Shown here one piece after another: positions 43,560 through 52,219 of a stretch of DNA of 64,000 nucleotides (its first letter is position 1; every line of letters begins with the position of its first letter). The translations under genes and the position numbers were made by a program. This DNA is from JAZKFT01 sp039925965. GTDB lineage: Bacteria; Bacteroidota; Bacteroidia; Chitinophagales; Chitinophagaceae. Location: assembly GCA_039925965.1 (NCBI GenBank), contig JBDSXW010000077.1:40675-104674 (forward strand). Direction: 5' to 3'. Below the pieces are notes generated by a model, which was given only the letters and a program-made list of their open reading frames with translations, was not told the DNA's origin and made no database searches.

Positions 43560-45089
43560 TTATTCAGTCTTTTTATTTTCTACACGATCTCTTAGCAATT
43601 TTGTTAGATAGTAACCGCCGGTTTTAGCAGCGCCTCTGAATTCTATGAGACCAAACTGCCTGGCAAGTTTTAAGTATCTTTCTATTGTTGGTTTGGATTT
43701 GCCTCTTTTTGCAGCGAAATCAGTGGCTTTTAAACCTTCATTACCCACTATTACAGTTACCAATTCTATTAGCTCTTTTCTTACACCATCATTTACACCA
43801 TCATTTACACCATCATTTACACCATCATTTACACCATCATTTACACCGCCATCAATAAGCTTGTTGATGTGAGCAATCAAATTATCCTGGTTACCATCTT
43901 GGTTACCTTGAAAGAAAGTATCACTTAGCGGTAAAATAATTTTAAAGTTGGCTCCTTCAATGAATTCCGGCTTGGCAGCCATACCATAGACAAGCCAATA
44001 CTTATTTACATTTAAAACCCCGGACCCTAATTCTTCTACCCACCCTAACTGCATCAAAAATTTTGCAATGGTGGGGTTTTTAGGATAAGGAGTAAAAGCA
44101 GTAGGGCTTATTGGCCCGCTGCCATGAGGGTTATTGGCATTTTCTGTTTCTACCGCCTCCTTTTTTATAATGAAGATTGAAGGCAATGCATTGGTATATT
44201 CTCTGTGCGCAATGATATTGGCAACAATTTCCCTGAATATTTTTGCTCTTAAACTGATACGCTGGCTGCCCTCCAAATAAAATTTGTCGGGTAAATGCTT
44301 GGCTACAAATGCCATTAGCTGCTCATAGGCATCAATAAGATTTGTTTGAATATACTCCCGGTCATCATAACGAAGCGTATCATGAACCCTTACCAGTGCA
44401 TCAATCTTATAATGCGGTACTACCTGTTGAATCGTTTCATCTTTGCCAAATAATAAAACAGCAGCCAATGTAAAACCTTCCTGGCCTGTTTGAAAATCCC
44501 GTTTCCACAATCCCGCTTTTTTCAATAATTGCAGATCATTTAATGCTAACCAGGGATGATTGACATGATTGCTTTTGATCAGGTTTCTGACTTTTGGAAA
44601 CAAAGATTGATTCAAGTCTTCAAAACGTACAGCAGGATAAATAATGCCTTCGGTATAATGGTTTCGCTTACGGTTATAGATGTCTGCTACCTGGTGAGGA
44701 GCGGTCACCTTAAAATCGCCGTCATTGCTACGGTCGTAAACGATGTTGGCGGTTTTATGTACCTGTGAACTCGCAGGCACCTGTATATGAATAATGGCCT
44801 TGCCTTTCAGTTCATAAATTTGCGGATACAAAATAAATGCTGGATCAAGCTTTTGGTTGTTGTTGGATAGGTTAACTAGGTTGGTAACCATAACAGGAAT
44901 ACTGGCTTCATTTACTCCTATGACTGTTCCATTATCCTGCACTCCTAAAACAACATCACCGCCATCGCGGTTGAGCATAGCACAAATGGTTTCAAATAAA
45001 TTGCCAGGCAAAGCGGTAACTGCCTCCTTAAATTCCAGGCGGATATTTTCTTTTTGTTTTAGTAATCGCTTTACTCTTTCGATATTCAT
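43560..45089 (-). CDS. AlbA_2/Schlafen-like ATP-binding protein with VNDG tandem repeat, inside the RM locus
   Basis: A 509-residue protein. The N-terminal AlbA_2 domain (ENIRLEFKEAVTALPGN, NRDGGDVVLGVQDNG) is followed by a RecG-like ATP-binding C-terminal domain (SLRAKIFREIVANIIAHREY and EELGSGVLNV). A linker of five VNDG units precedes a C-terminal winged helix (LKATDFAAKRGKSKPTIERYLKLA). The architecture is common in Bacteroidota transcription/stress regulators of the DUF4062/AlbA group and is often inserted into type I RM loci. It is placed between hsdS (35 bp away) and hsdM (93 bp away), so it is co-transcribed with them. Its role there, for example expression control or additional defence, is not known. 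Confidence 0.88.
   Translation of the reverse strand: MNIERVKRLLKQKENIRLEFKEAVTALPGNLFETICAMLNRDGGDVVLGVQDNGTVIGVNEASIPVMVTNLVNLSNNNQKLDPAFILYPQIYELKGKAIIHIQVPASSQVHKTANIVYDRSNDGDFKVTAPHQVADIYNRKRNHYTEGIIYPAVRFEDLNQSLFPKVRNLIKSNHVNHPWLALNDLQLLKKAGLWKRDFQTGQEGFTLAAVLLFGKDETIQQVVPHYKIDALVRVHDTLRYDDREYIQTNLIDAYEQLMAFVAKHLPDKFYLEGSQRISLRAKIFREIVANIIAHREYTNALPSIFIIKKEAVETENANNPHGSGPISPTAFTPYPKNPTIAKFLMQLGWVEELGSGVLNVNKYWLVYGMAAKPEFIEGANFKIILPLSDTFFQGNQDGNQDNLIAHINKLIDGGVNDGVNDGVNDGVNDGVNDGVRKELIELVTVIVGNEGLKATDFAAKRGKSKPTIERYLKLARQFGLIEFRGAAKTGGYYLTKLLRDRVENKKTE
43783..43847. repeat. 12-bp tandem repeat, five perfect copies plus a partial one, coding for VNDG
   Basis: Five identical copies of ACACCATCATTT (plus-strand sense) and a partial sixth lie inside the AlbA_2 ATPase gene. 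Because the unit is 12 bp, gain or loss of units changes the linker length by four residues without a frame shift. Perfect identity suggests recent slippage. Confidence 0.95.
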
Positions 45090-45124
45090 AATGTAATTTA
45101 AGCCCCTAACTGACCTTCATGCTT

Positions 45125-46405
45125 TTACACTAACCTTCCCTCAAACGCCTTCTTTAAAATACTTTGCCGCAATGCCTCCGCCTGCTGTAGGCTTTGGGTA
45201 ATGGTTTCTTCTATTTTATCGGCTACGCTGAGGCGGCTTTCGATGGCTTGGACGGTGTTATTTTGTTCCTTTAGCGAACTATATGGAAACTCAATCTGCC
45301 TGATTTTTTCTTGCCCAATATTCCTCATTGAATCCTGATTGCCGGTGGAAAGAGTTTCAATTTGCTTTCTACCTTTTCTTGAACGTAAGTAATAAAGTGC
45401 ATATTCCTTAGAAACATGTTTTGACAATGTAAAACGCAAAATCTTATCGCTTAACATCAATTTCTTATCAATCTTGTGAACAATTACACAAGCGCCAATA
45501 AATTCAATTGTATTAGCTCTGCTAAAAAGCAGATCCCCTTTTTCTATTAGATATTTTTCATTTAGAAAATCTTTTGAGAAACAAGTTTTACTTTCCATTT
45601 CGTCAAAGAAACCCCATGTAACAGAACTAACCTTTACAATTCCAATTTCATCTTTTCCCGGAGGTCTCTCATCACATCTATAACTTTTACCTGAACTTAT
45701 ATTTTCAATATACTCTCCCAATTTAGTTAGTTTCCATCCCTTCGGCAATTCCCCTTCCTTCACATTCTCATTCGTAAGCCTCCCCTCAAATGCCCATTTT
45801 AATACAGACTGCCGGTAGGTTTTTAGTTGCTGTTGGGCAGTGTGCAGGTTTTCTATGCCTTTGTCTAACTCACTAAAGAGTTCTTCTATTTTGGAAACAA
45901 TGGCGGCTTGGGTGGGTTTGGGAGGAAGGGGAAATACGAACCTTTTAATTGAAGCTATTCCAATGTTAGCTTGTGTTGTTTCAACAACATATTTTTCAAT
46001 TTCTTTTGAAACTCTGGGTGAAAGAGAATATAGATAGGCATACTTTGATAATACAAGATCGTTGTTTGGTTTAACTATGGCACATGAATACGAGACTAGG
46101 AATTCTTTATCAAAATCAATCAATATATTTTTACCAATCGTCCCGTAGCGAGGAAATATTATATCGCCCTTTTCGGGCTTTATTTTTCTAGAAAGATTAA
46201 GGTAGTCTTCCTCTGAAATATATTTTGCTCTATTAAATGAAATTTTCAAATCATCTGTAAAATCCTTTGTTGAAACATAAGGATACCCAGTTAAAAGTTG
46301 CTTTGGCATCTTATGGTCTATATCTCCAATTTTGATACAAACGTCATTAAAAGTTACCCACTTCCAATCTTTTGGTAATTGCTTTATATTTTGCACTTCG
46401 TTCAT
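45125..46405 (-). CDS. hsdS: Type I restriction-modification specificity subunit
   Basis: A 426-residue specificity subunit with two target-recognition domains (about 1-165 and 215-385), each followed by a conserved helical spacer. The matching repeats are the regions around PTQAAIVSKIEELFSELDKG (first spacer) and SLKEQNNTVQAIESRLSVADK (second). The two similar closing motifs QSVLKWAFEGRL and QSILKKAFEGRL define the expected circular-permutable arrangement. It determines the bipartite DNA recognition sequence, which cannot be read from the protein. Low-GC stretches inside the TRDs are typical of horizontally exchanged recognition domains. Confidence 0.95.
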   Translation of the reverse strand: MNEVQNIKQLPKDWKWVTFNDVCIKIGDIDHKMPKQLLTGYPYVSTKDFTDDLKISFNRAKYISEEDYLNLSRKIKPEKGDIIFPRYGTIGKNILIDFDKEFLVSYSCAIVKPNNDLVLSKYAYLYSLSPRVSKEIEKYVVETTQANIGIASIKRFVFPLPPKPTQAAIVSKIEELFSELDKGIENLHTAQQQLKTYRQSVLKWAFEGRLTNENVKEGELPKGWKLTKLGEYIENISSGKSYRCDERPPGKDEIGIVKVSSVTWGFFDEMESKTCFSKDFLNEKYLIEKGDLLFSRANTIEFIGACVIVHKIDKKLMLSDKILRFTLSKHVSKEYALYYLRSRKGRKQIETLSTGNQDSMRNIGQEKIRQIEFPYSSLKEQNNTVQAIESRLSVADKIEETITQSLQQAEALRQSILKKAFEGRLV

Positions 46406-46422
46406 TTGCTAACTGTCTAGAT

Positions 46423-46560
46423 TAGGATTTTTAGGATTAATGGATTGTAGGATTAGCTATTTTTAGGATTGTTGGATTGTAAGATTGGCTGTTTTTAAGA
46501 ATGGTGGGTTGTAGGATTAGCTGTTTTTAAGAATGGACGGTTTTAGGTTTGGGCTGCTTT
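46423..46560. repeat. Degenerate GGATTGTAGGATTAGCTGTTTTTA repeats between hsdS and the GxxExxY gene
   Basis: Several diverged copies of a unit containing GGATTGTAGGATTAGCT and GTTTTTAAGAATGG fill this spacer. A related A/G-rich block (TTAGGATTTTTAGGATTAGA) lies upstream of the GxxExxY gene at about 47018-47055. No gene is supported in either. The blocks resemble the short-unit intergenic repeats seen elsewhere in the window. Confidence 0.75.
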
Positions 46561-46568
46561 GGGATGGA

Positions 46569-46979
46569 TCAACCTTTAGGATGCTGTTTGATATAGTCTT
46601 TGTTTTCGGGGTGGTTTACATTATATACCCTTTTAAATTCGAGACTTCTGCCGCCGAAATTGATTAATAAACCTATGGGCAGGTTATAAGCCTGGCAATA
46701 ATTCATGGCTTGGGCTAAATGATCATCATCCAATTTTGTTTTTGCCTTTAGCTCCACCATAACAAACTCGGCTACAAAAAAATCAACCCGCCTTGTTCCG
46801 ATATCAATGCCGTCATAATAAATGGTCATTTCCATTTCCCGTTTAAACGACAATCCCTGCTTTTGCATTTCAATCGCCATCGCCCTCTGGTAAATCACTT
46901 CCTGGAATCCACTACCTAACACGGTATGAACTTTCATAGCACAGCCAATTATTTTATGGGTTAATTCTTCGTATTTCAT
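46569..46979 (-). CDS. GxxExxY protein (PD-(D/E)XK-fold)
   Basis: A 136-residue protein starting MKYEELTHKIIGCAMKVHT. The start at 46979 fits the family; an upstream in-frame ATG at 47111 would add 44 residues encoded by A/T-rich repeat sequence. The signature GSGFQEVIYQRA is followed by FKREMEMTIYYDG and the nuclease-like core RRVDFFVAEFVMVELKAK, with Asp and E-x-K in the expected positions. GxxExxY proteins are found as small companions near RM and other systems in Bacteroidota; no activity is established. It lies between hsdR and hsdS, so it is part of the RM transcript. Confidence 0.9.
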   Translation of the reverse strand: MKYEELTHKIIGCAMKVHTVLGSGFQEVIYQRAMAIEMQKQGLSFKREMEMTIYYDGIDIGTRRVDFFVAEFVMVELKAKTKLDDDHLAQAMNYCQAYNLPIGLLINFGGRSLEFKRVYNVNHPENKDYIKQHPKG

Positions 46980-47144
46980 GGTTTTTATTTTTTGATATTT
47001 ATAAGATATTTTGTGAGTATTAGGATTTTTAGGATTAGAGGATTGTAGGATTTTGCCCCTAATCGTTTCATCTCCTAATCCTTCCATGACATAATCTCTT
47101 AATCCTATCATCCTCCAATCCTACGAATCCTAATCGAACAATCC

Positions 47145-49925
47145 TTACGCCGCGAGCACCTCATTCAACTCCTCAATAATCCCATCCGTCTCCTCCCCAA
47201 ACAACTGCCACATCCTTCCCAACCCACCCTCCTTATTAAACGGGTCCAATTCAAAATCTTCCTTCTCCACATGAAAGCTATTGGCTACAAAGTCTTTGAT
47301 CATCCGCAACCATTGCATTTGGAGTTCGGTAAATTTAGTGGTGGTGCCGGCTTGTTTTTTAAATACCCAGGTTTGGAAGTTTTTATCAACTGTTTTGTCG
47401 TAGCCGGTTAGGATGGTGTCGGCACCGGTTATTTTCCGGATCAGGCTTACAAGGGCAATCAGTTCATTTTTGGGTGAGCCGGTGGCTTCTTTCATTTGTT
47501 CGTAGGCCCGCCATACATGGGAGGGTGCGAGGAGGGGTTGTTCGGTGGTTATTTTTTCGTAGAGGTCTTTGATCATCTTATAGGTCAGTTCCCTGCGTTG
47601 GTAGGGCTGGCCGTAGAAGATTTGCAGGGCGGTGATCTCATCTTTATGCGCTTCTATCCAGGCGGTAAAATTGCTGATGGTGAGTTCGGCAGCGGCTTCC
47701 TGGTCTTTTACCCAGCCGATATTTTGTATCTCATCCTGGTTAATGGTATCAATGGTTTGGTCGTATTTTTTGCGGACATCCACAATGAAGTTGCGGAGTT
47801 CAGGGTTGTTGAGCACATCGACGGCCTGCTCAATTAACGCTGAATGCTGGACGCTTAACGCAGTAAGCAAATCATTAGGAGATGCGTCCGGCGTCTCGCG
47901 TTGGGCGTTCTGCTTTAAGCGTTCAACCGTATCCGGGTCGTATGCATTCAGCAGTTCTTTTACTACATGATTAATGGTTTGTCCGCCTGCCTGGGTAACG
48001 AAATTGGATTTCTCTTTTTCGTTTAGCTGCTTGTCCAGCCTGATGAGACGGTTGGCTAAAGTGGTTAACGTGTCTTCATCTCTTGCGCCAACGGCAACAG
48101 CCTGCAAGAGGTCTTTCAAACTCATGCCGGGCTTTTTCTCCAGTGGGCGGCTATCGGTTTTCTGGCTTTGCTCCACGCCGATGGCATCAATAATTACAAA
48201 ATGATCCTTGGTCATTTTTGCTGCGGGTGTGCCGGTGGCTTTTAATTGTTCCAGGCTACAGGTGCGGGTGCCACGGCCTTTCATCTGTTCGTAATAGCTG
48301 CGGCTTTTTACATCCCTCATAAATACCAATACTTCCAGCGGGCGGATATCGGTGCCGGTAGCAATCATATCTACCGTTACGGCGATGCGTGGATAGTAAT
48401 CATTACGAAACTGGCTGAGTACCGTCTTGAGGTCTTCCTCGCTTTTATAAGTGATCTTTTTGCAAAACTTGTTTTCTTCTGCAAATTCTTCCCTCACAAT
48501 TTCTATAATGTCTTCAGCATGTGAATCTGTTTTAGCGAAGATCAACGTCTTTGGCACTTCAAATGTCCCGTCATTGCCGATCCGATCCGGAAACATGGAG
48601 GGCATATTCTCTTTCATGGCCCGGATGATAGTGCGGATGGTGCTGGGGTTCACAATGTCTTTATCCAATTGCTTGCCGCTGTATTCTACGTCTTCATCTA
48701 CGGTCTCCCAGAATTTTCTCCGGGTAAGGCGTTCCCTTCGATCCACATTTTCACCCATGGAGATTTTGCTGCCCTCTTTGGTAATCTTTGTTTCGATGGT
48801 AAATACATTGTACGGAACCAGTACGCCGTCAATCACCGCCTTTTCATAGCCATAATCGCTGACTACGTTTTTATTAAAATAACCAAAAGTCCGGTTGTCG
48901 GGTGTGGCGGTTAAGCCAACCTGGAATACGTCAAAATAATCGAGTACCTGCTTCCAGAGATTATAAATGCTGCGGTGGCATTCGTCGATAACGATAAAAT
49001 CAAAAAACTCGATCGGCACTTTTTCGGTGTAGGTAACCGGCATCGGTTCTTTGGGTTGAAAACGTTCATTGGGATTTTGCTCTTCCGCGCCTTCATCCAG
49101 TTCGCTCCCTTTCAGGATCGCATACATGCGCTGGATGGTGGAGATATACACCTGGCTATCGTTGGGGATGGCACTGCTTTTTAGCCTAGTGACGCCATAG
49201 AGTTCGGTAAACTTTCGATTATCGTCGTTGGGCACGTAGGCCATAAATTCCTGTTCGGCCTGTTCGCCTAAATTTTTAGTGTCTACCAAAAATAAAATGC
49301 GTTTGGCTTTGCCAAATTTTAATAAGCGGTAAATAAACGTAATAGCGGTAAAGGTTTTTCCGCTGCCGGTAGCCATTTGTATCAATGCCTTGGGCCGGGC
49401 ATCTTTAAAAGATTGCTCCAGGTTATTAATGGCAGTTACCTGGCAATCTCTCAAGCCATCCACGGGCAATACCGGAATATCCTGCAATCTTGTTCTTAAA
49501 GATTTGCCTTGCCTGCTGTAGGCCAAAAATGTCTCCGGCCGGTGAAAACTGAATACCGGCCTCGACCTGGCTTTGAGATCCCGGTAATCGGTAAACCGGG
49601 TTACCTCGCCGGTGCTTTCATATACAAAAGGCAGTTTCTCGTTGTTGAGATATTTGAGTTTGGCAGCTGCATAGCCTTCGCTCTGGTCTTCGTGCATGGT
49701 AAGGTGAACACCTTCCTCGGCACGTTTGGCTTCGATAATTCCCACCGGCTTGCCATCTACAAATAACACATAATCAGCAGGGCCGATATCGGTTTGGTAT
49801 TCTCTTACAGCTACGCCCATCGCTGCTTTCAGATTGATTTGATTTTTTCCCTGTAGCACCCAGCCGCACCGAAGCAGGTCGGCGTCAATCGTATCGCGGG
49901 CTATTTGTTCAGGGTTTTGATTCAT
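47145..49925 (-). CDS. hsdR: Type I restriction-modification endonuclease/translocase subunit
   Basis: A 926-residue restriction subunit of the EcoEI-like group. The N-terminal nuclease domain has the D...E-x-K core (GPADYVLFVDGKPVGIIEAK). The SF2 helicase part has Walker A ATGSGKT, DECH in IVIDECHRSIYNLWK and motif VI-like GRGTRT. The C-terminal HsdR domain has ITTEQPLLAPSHVWRAYEQ. It cuts and translocates unmethylated DNA in complex with HsdM and HsdS. It is the first gene of the locus. The 700-bp space before the next gene is dominated by a palindromic tandem array. Confidence 0.95.
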   Translation of the reverse strand: MNQNPEQIARDTIDADLLRCGWVLQGKNQINLKAAMGVAVREYQTDIGPADYVLFVDGKPVGIIEAKRAEEGVHLTMHEDQSEGYAAAKLKYLNNEKLPFVYESTGEVTRFTDYRDLKARSRPVFSFHRPETFLAYSRQGKSLRTRLQDIPVLPVDGLRDCQVTAINNLEQSFKDARPKALIQMATGSGKTFTAITFIYRLLKFGKAKRILFLVDTKNLGEQAEQEFMAYVPNDDNRKFTELYGVTRLKSSAIPNDSQVYISTIQRMYAILKGSELDEGAEEQNPNERFQPKEPMPVTYTEKVPIEFFDFIVIDECHRSIYNLWKQVLDYFDVFQVGLTATPDNRTFGYFNKNVVSDYGYEKAVIDGVLVPYNVFTIETKITKEGSKISMGENVDRRERLTRRKFWETVDEDVEYSGKQLDKDIVNPSTIRTIIRAMKENMPSMFPDRIGNDGTFEVPKTLIFAKTDSHAEDIIEIVREEFAEENKFCKKITYKSEEDLKTVLSQFRNDYYPRIAVTVDMIATGTDIRPLEVLVFMRDVKSRSYYEQMKGRGTRTCSLEQLKATGTPAAKMTKDHFVIIDAIGVEQSQKTDSRPLEKKPGMSLKDLLQAVAVGARDEDTLTTLANRLIRLDKQLNEKEKSNFVTQAGGQTINHVVKELLNAYDPDTVERLKQNAQRETPDASPNDLLTALSVQHSALIEQAVDVLNNPELRNFIVDVRKKYDQTIDTINQDEIQNIGWVKDQEAAAELTISNFTAWIEAHKDEITALQIFYGQPYQRRELTYKMIKDLYEKITTEQPLLAPSHVWRAYEQMKEATGSPKNELIALVSLIRKITGADTILTGYDKTVDKNFQTWVFKKQAGTTTKFTELQMQWLRMIKDFVANSFHVEKEDFELDPFNKEGGLGRMWQLFGEETDGIIEELNEVLAA

Positions 49926-50642
49926 GGAATAACGCTAAAGATAGCCGCCAAACAGTTTAAAATCCTAATACATTTTGTTCCCGGGTTTAAGTGGCAGTAC
50001 ATTATCTCCCACCGATAATCGCCATAGTCCGGATTATCCCTGCCGCGGCCCGAGCTCCTGGTTGCTGGCTCAGTCAACGTTTTTGCTGGCTCAAGCAAGC
50101 TTGCTCCTTGCTCAAGCAAGCTTGCTCCTGACTAAAGCAAGCTTGCTCCTTACTAAAGCAAGCTTGCTCCTTACTCAAGCAAGCTTGCTGCTGGCTCAAG
50201 CAAGCTTGCTCCTTGCTAAAGCAAGCTTGCTCCTTACTAAAGCAAGCTTGCTTCTTGCTCAAGCAAGCTTGCTTCTTGCTCAAACAAGCTTGCTCCTTAC
50301 TCAAGCAAGCTTGCTCCTTACTGAAGCAGGCTTGCTGCTGGCTCCCACAAACTTATTTCTGGCTCCCACAAGCTTGCTGCTGACTCAAACATGCTTACTA
50401 CCAGCACCGGCAAGTTTGTTCCTGAAACTAAAAAAGTATATCGCGGACCCAACAAAACTGGCATTAACCGGAAACGTTGCCTCGGATATATCAAATACAT
50501 ATGTTTAACAAATGGTTTACGAAAAACCGGCAAATTTATTAAATTCATCACAAAGCCAGTCTTAGCGCTATCCGGATACAATAATTCTCATCATCTTGGT
50601 TCCCGAAAGGAATTTTCATTACAAACATTAAAACAAAAAAGT
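49926..50642. other. 717-bp spacer upstream of hsdR and of a hypothetical gene
   Basis: This divergent space must hold the hsdR promoter (minus strand) and that of the plus-strand gene at 50643. Its central half is the 21-bp array at 50101-50415, with a shorter and diverged unit before it (50083-50100). The array keeps frames open on both strands, which yields long spurious open frames. I find no convincing gene. Confidence 0.7.
50101..50415. repeat. Fifteen 21-bp tandem units with the palindrome AGCAAGCTTGCT
   Basis: The units are head-to-tail in perfect 21-bp register. Twelve of them are highly alike; the last few toward 50415 are diverged. At most unit junctions the sequence forms the 12-bp palindrome AGCAAGCTTGCT, with a HindIII site at its centre. 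The spacer between palindromes is CCTTACTAA-like. Because there are no unique spacers it is not a CRISPR array. It lies 176 bp upstream of hsdR and 228 bp upstream of the next plus-strand gene. Confidence 0.95.
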
Positions 50643-51311
50643 ATGGAAACGTACAACATCCCTACCGGGCTTACGCTCCGGTTAGAGTTTAGCCGCAACG
50701 CTGTCGATCGTTGCATTACCAATGCCACCGCATGGGGCATACCCGAAACGTTAATCGGCACCATTACCACCCGGCTTGCCAGTTACGAACGAAAGCACAG
50801 TGTAGCAGCCAACACCGCTACCCGAAGTCAGACTGCTATTGCCGACCGGGATGGCGACTGGGTGCCGCTTTTGGAGTCGCTTGACGAATTGTACACCCAA
50901 CACCTGCTGTACAACAGTGACCTTAGTGCAGCGGAGAAAGTGGCATTGCACATCAACCAGCTAGGTGGTACAGGTGCAAGTCCCACACCCGCACGTGATA
51001 CGACGCCCATTGTAAGCCTGGTGGCAGAAGAAATTTCGGTATTGCATGTGGTGTATGCCGATTCGGCCAATCAAACTTCGCATAGCAAGCCTGCGGGTGT
51101 GGCCTTTTGCGAACTGTGGGCCAAAATTGACGGAGCTGCCCCGGCAAGTCCTGCGGATTGCACCCTCCGGTACAATATATCCCGTACCCACGAGGGTATT
51201 GTTTTCGAGCCGGGCGCAAGGGGCAAAACTGTTTATGGCTACGCCCGTTGGGTGAACAAAAATGGAAAGACGGGTCCGTTGAGTAGTGTGTTTTCCGCCA
51301 TAATACCATAG
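50643..51311 (+). CDS. Hypothetical protein, conserved in Bacteroidota by appearance
   Basis: A 222-residue protein. The start METYNIPTGLTLRLEFSRN at 50643 is preferred; the frame is open upstream only through the repeat array. The N-terminal half is helical (RCITNATAWGIPETLIGTI, LYTQHLLYNSDLSAAEKVA). The C-terminal half looks like an Ig/Fn3-type beta domain (SVLHVVYADSANQTSHSKPA, VYGYARWVNKNGKTGP). It has no signal peptide or membrane helix. I recall similar proteins of unknown role in this phylum but cannot name the family. A bidirectional terminator follows 22 bp after the stop. Confidence 0.8.
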   Translation: METYNIPTGLTLRLEFSRNAVDRCITNATAWGIPETLIGTITTRLASYERKHSVAANTATRSQTAIADRDGDWVPLLESLDELYTQHLLYNSDLSAAEKVALHINQLGGTGASPTPARDTTPIVSLVAEEISVLHVVYADSANQTSHSKPAGVAFCELWAKIDGAAPASPADCTLRYNISRTHEGIVFEPGARGKTVYGYARWVNKNGKTGPLSSVFSAIIP

Positions 51312-51332
51312 CCTATGCCGCGACTTTACATT

Positions 51333-51368
51333 AAAAAAAATGCTATCCTAAAAGGGTAGCATTTTTTT
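51333..51368 (+). terminator. Rho-independent terminator, bidirectional by symmetry
   Basis: An A-run, stem TGCTATCC / GGGTAGCA (one G-T pair), 5-nt loop and T-run. Flanking A and T runs extend the stem to about 15 bp and would let it work on both strands. It ends the transcript of the hypothetical gene at 50643. Confidence 0.88.
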
Positions 51369-51494
51369 ATGGACGAGGCTGGAGCCATTCCATTTCCCGT
51401 TCAAATGCAGAACGACAAATATGGAGCGGCGCGCCGCCTTTGCAGCACCATTTTTATCGGAGCGGAGTGTGGTTCGTAAAGGAAACGAATCACC

Positions 51495-51693
51495 CTTAGG
51501 TCCCTATGCAAACGCCCCCCGCTGTAAACCCATAAGGTCTTTTCGGGCCTTGCTCCATGAGCAACGCCAAAATAGACCTTATAGGTTTTTGTAATGTTTG
51601 TGCAAAAATGATGTATCCCCCTGCACCATACAATCCGCATCTCTCCGCGGGGCACCCTTCTCCACCTGTGGAGAAGGGCCGGGGATGAGGCCC
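51495..51693 (+). repeat. 199-bp direct repeat, copy 1, with nested hairpins
   Basis: About 95 percent identical to copy 2 by eye. It contains an outer inverted pair AACCCATAAGGTCT / AGACCTTATAGGTT (one mismatch) around an inner stem TTGCTC / GAGCAA, and farther on a perfect 11-bp stem CCCTTCTCCAC / GTGGAGAAGGG (around 51653-51677) followed by GGGCCGGGGATGAGGCC. The last element is shared with 7668-7713. Confidence 0.93.
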
Positions 51694-51724
51694 TCGTACA
51701 CATTTTGCGCCACACCATCCTCCG

Positions 51725-51923
51725 CTTAGGTCTCTATGCAAACGCCCCCCGCTGTAAACCTATAAGGTCTTTTCGGGCCTTGCTCCATGAGCAACGCCAA
51801 AATAGACCTTATAGGTTTTTGTAATGTTTGTGTAAAAATGATGTATCCCCCTGCGCCATACAACCCGCATCTCCCCGCGGGGCACCCTTCTCCACCTGTG
51901 GAGAAGGGCCGGGGATGAGGCCC
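51725..51923 (+). repeat. 199-bp direct repeat, copy 2, with nested hairpins
   Basis: Starts 230 bp after copy 1. In this copy the outer inverted pair is perfect over 14 bp (AACCTATAAGGTCT / AGACCTTATAGGTT), so the one difference in copy 1 is at a paired base. The CCCTTCTCCAC / GTGGAGAAGGG hairpin is unchanged. The flanks after both copies are also faintly similar (GCCACACCATCC versus GCCACCATCCACAC), so the ancestral unit may be the full 230 bp. Confidence 0.93.
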
Positions 51924-52219
51924 CCCTTAAACGTTTCTGGAGCCACCATCCACACCTTCGCCCGCCACACAAACTTCCCAATTGGCACTGGTTCCTGTCT
52001 CACCATAATCGTTAACCTTTCCGTTGCAATTGCCCTGATTGATGTTAGGCACTTTGGGCAGGGGTAAACCCAGCCCCTACAGGTCCCAACTGGCGCAGGC
52101 GTGCGCATGGATATTCCGTACGGGCAGGGCCATGTATCTATATTCTGACCCCTAAACCCGTGAACCAGTAAACTCGTGATCCTTGCCGCCCGAACCCTGA
52201 TTCCGAATATCTTCGCCTC

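Larger units (their letters stand above)
51369..52219. other. 850-bp spacer occupied by a tandem duplication
   Basis: The two 199-bp copies (51495-51693, 51725-51923) fill most of the space. Minus-strand open frames here simply translate the duplicated sequence (for example ...RWRRVPRGEM... twice) and are not credible genes. The remaining parts (51369-51494, 51924-52219) show no gene. The last 80 bp carry GTTCACGAG-type repeats and the promoter region of the NlpC/P60 gene. Confidence 0.7.

Noticed and set aside
48451..48849. Long plus-strand open frames opposite hsdR and the glucan synthase gene
   Set aside because: They lie antisense to well-supported coding sequence with family motifs; such antisense open frames are common here because of codon bias.
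50074..50304. Minus-strand open frame with repeated KEQACLS heptads
   Set aside because: Same cause: translation of the 21-bp tandem repeat.
50101..50415. Array as a CRISPR
   Set aside because: Units are contiguous with no unique spacers, and no cas genes are present in the window.
49975..50508. Long plus-strand open frame through the 21-bp array (repeated SLLLAQA heptads)
   Set aside because: The frame is open only because the repeat unit is a multiple of three without stops; the opposite strand is open too. There are no flanking conserved domains.
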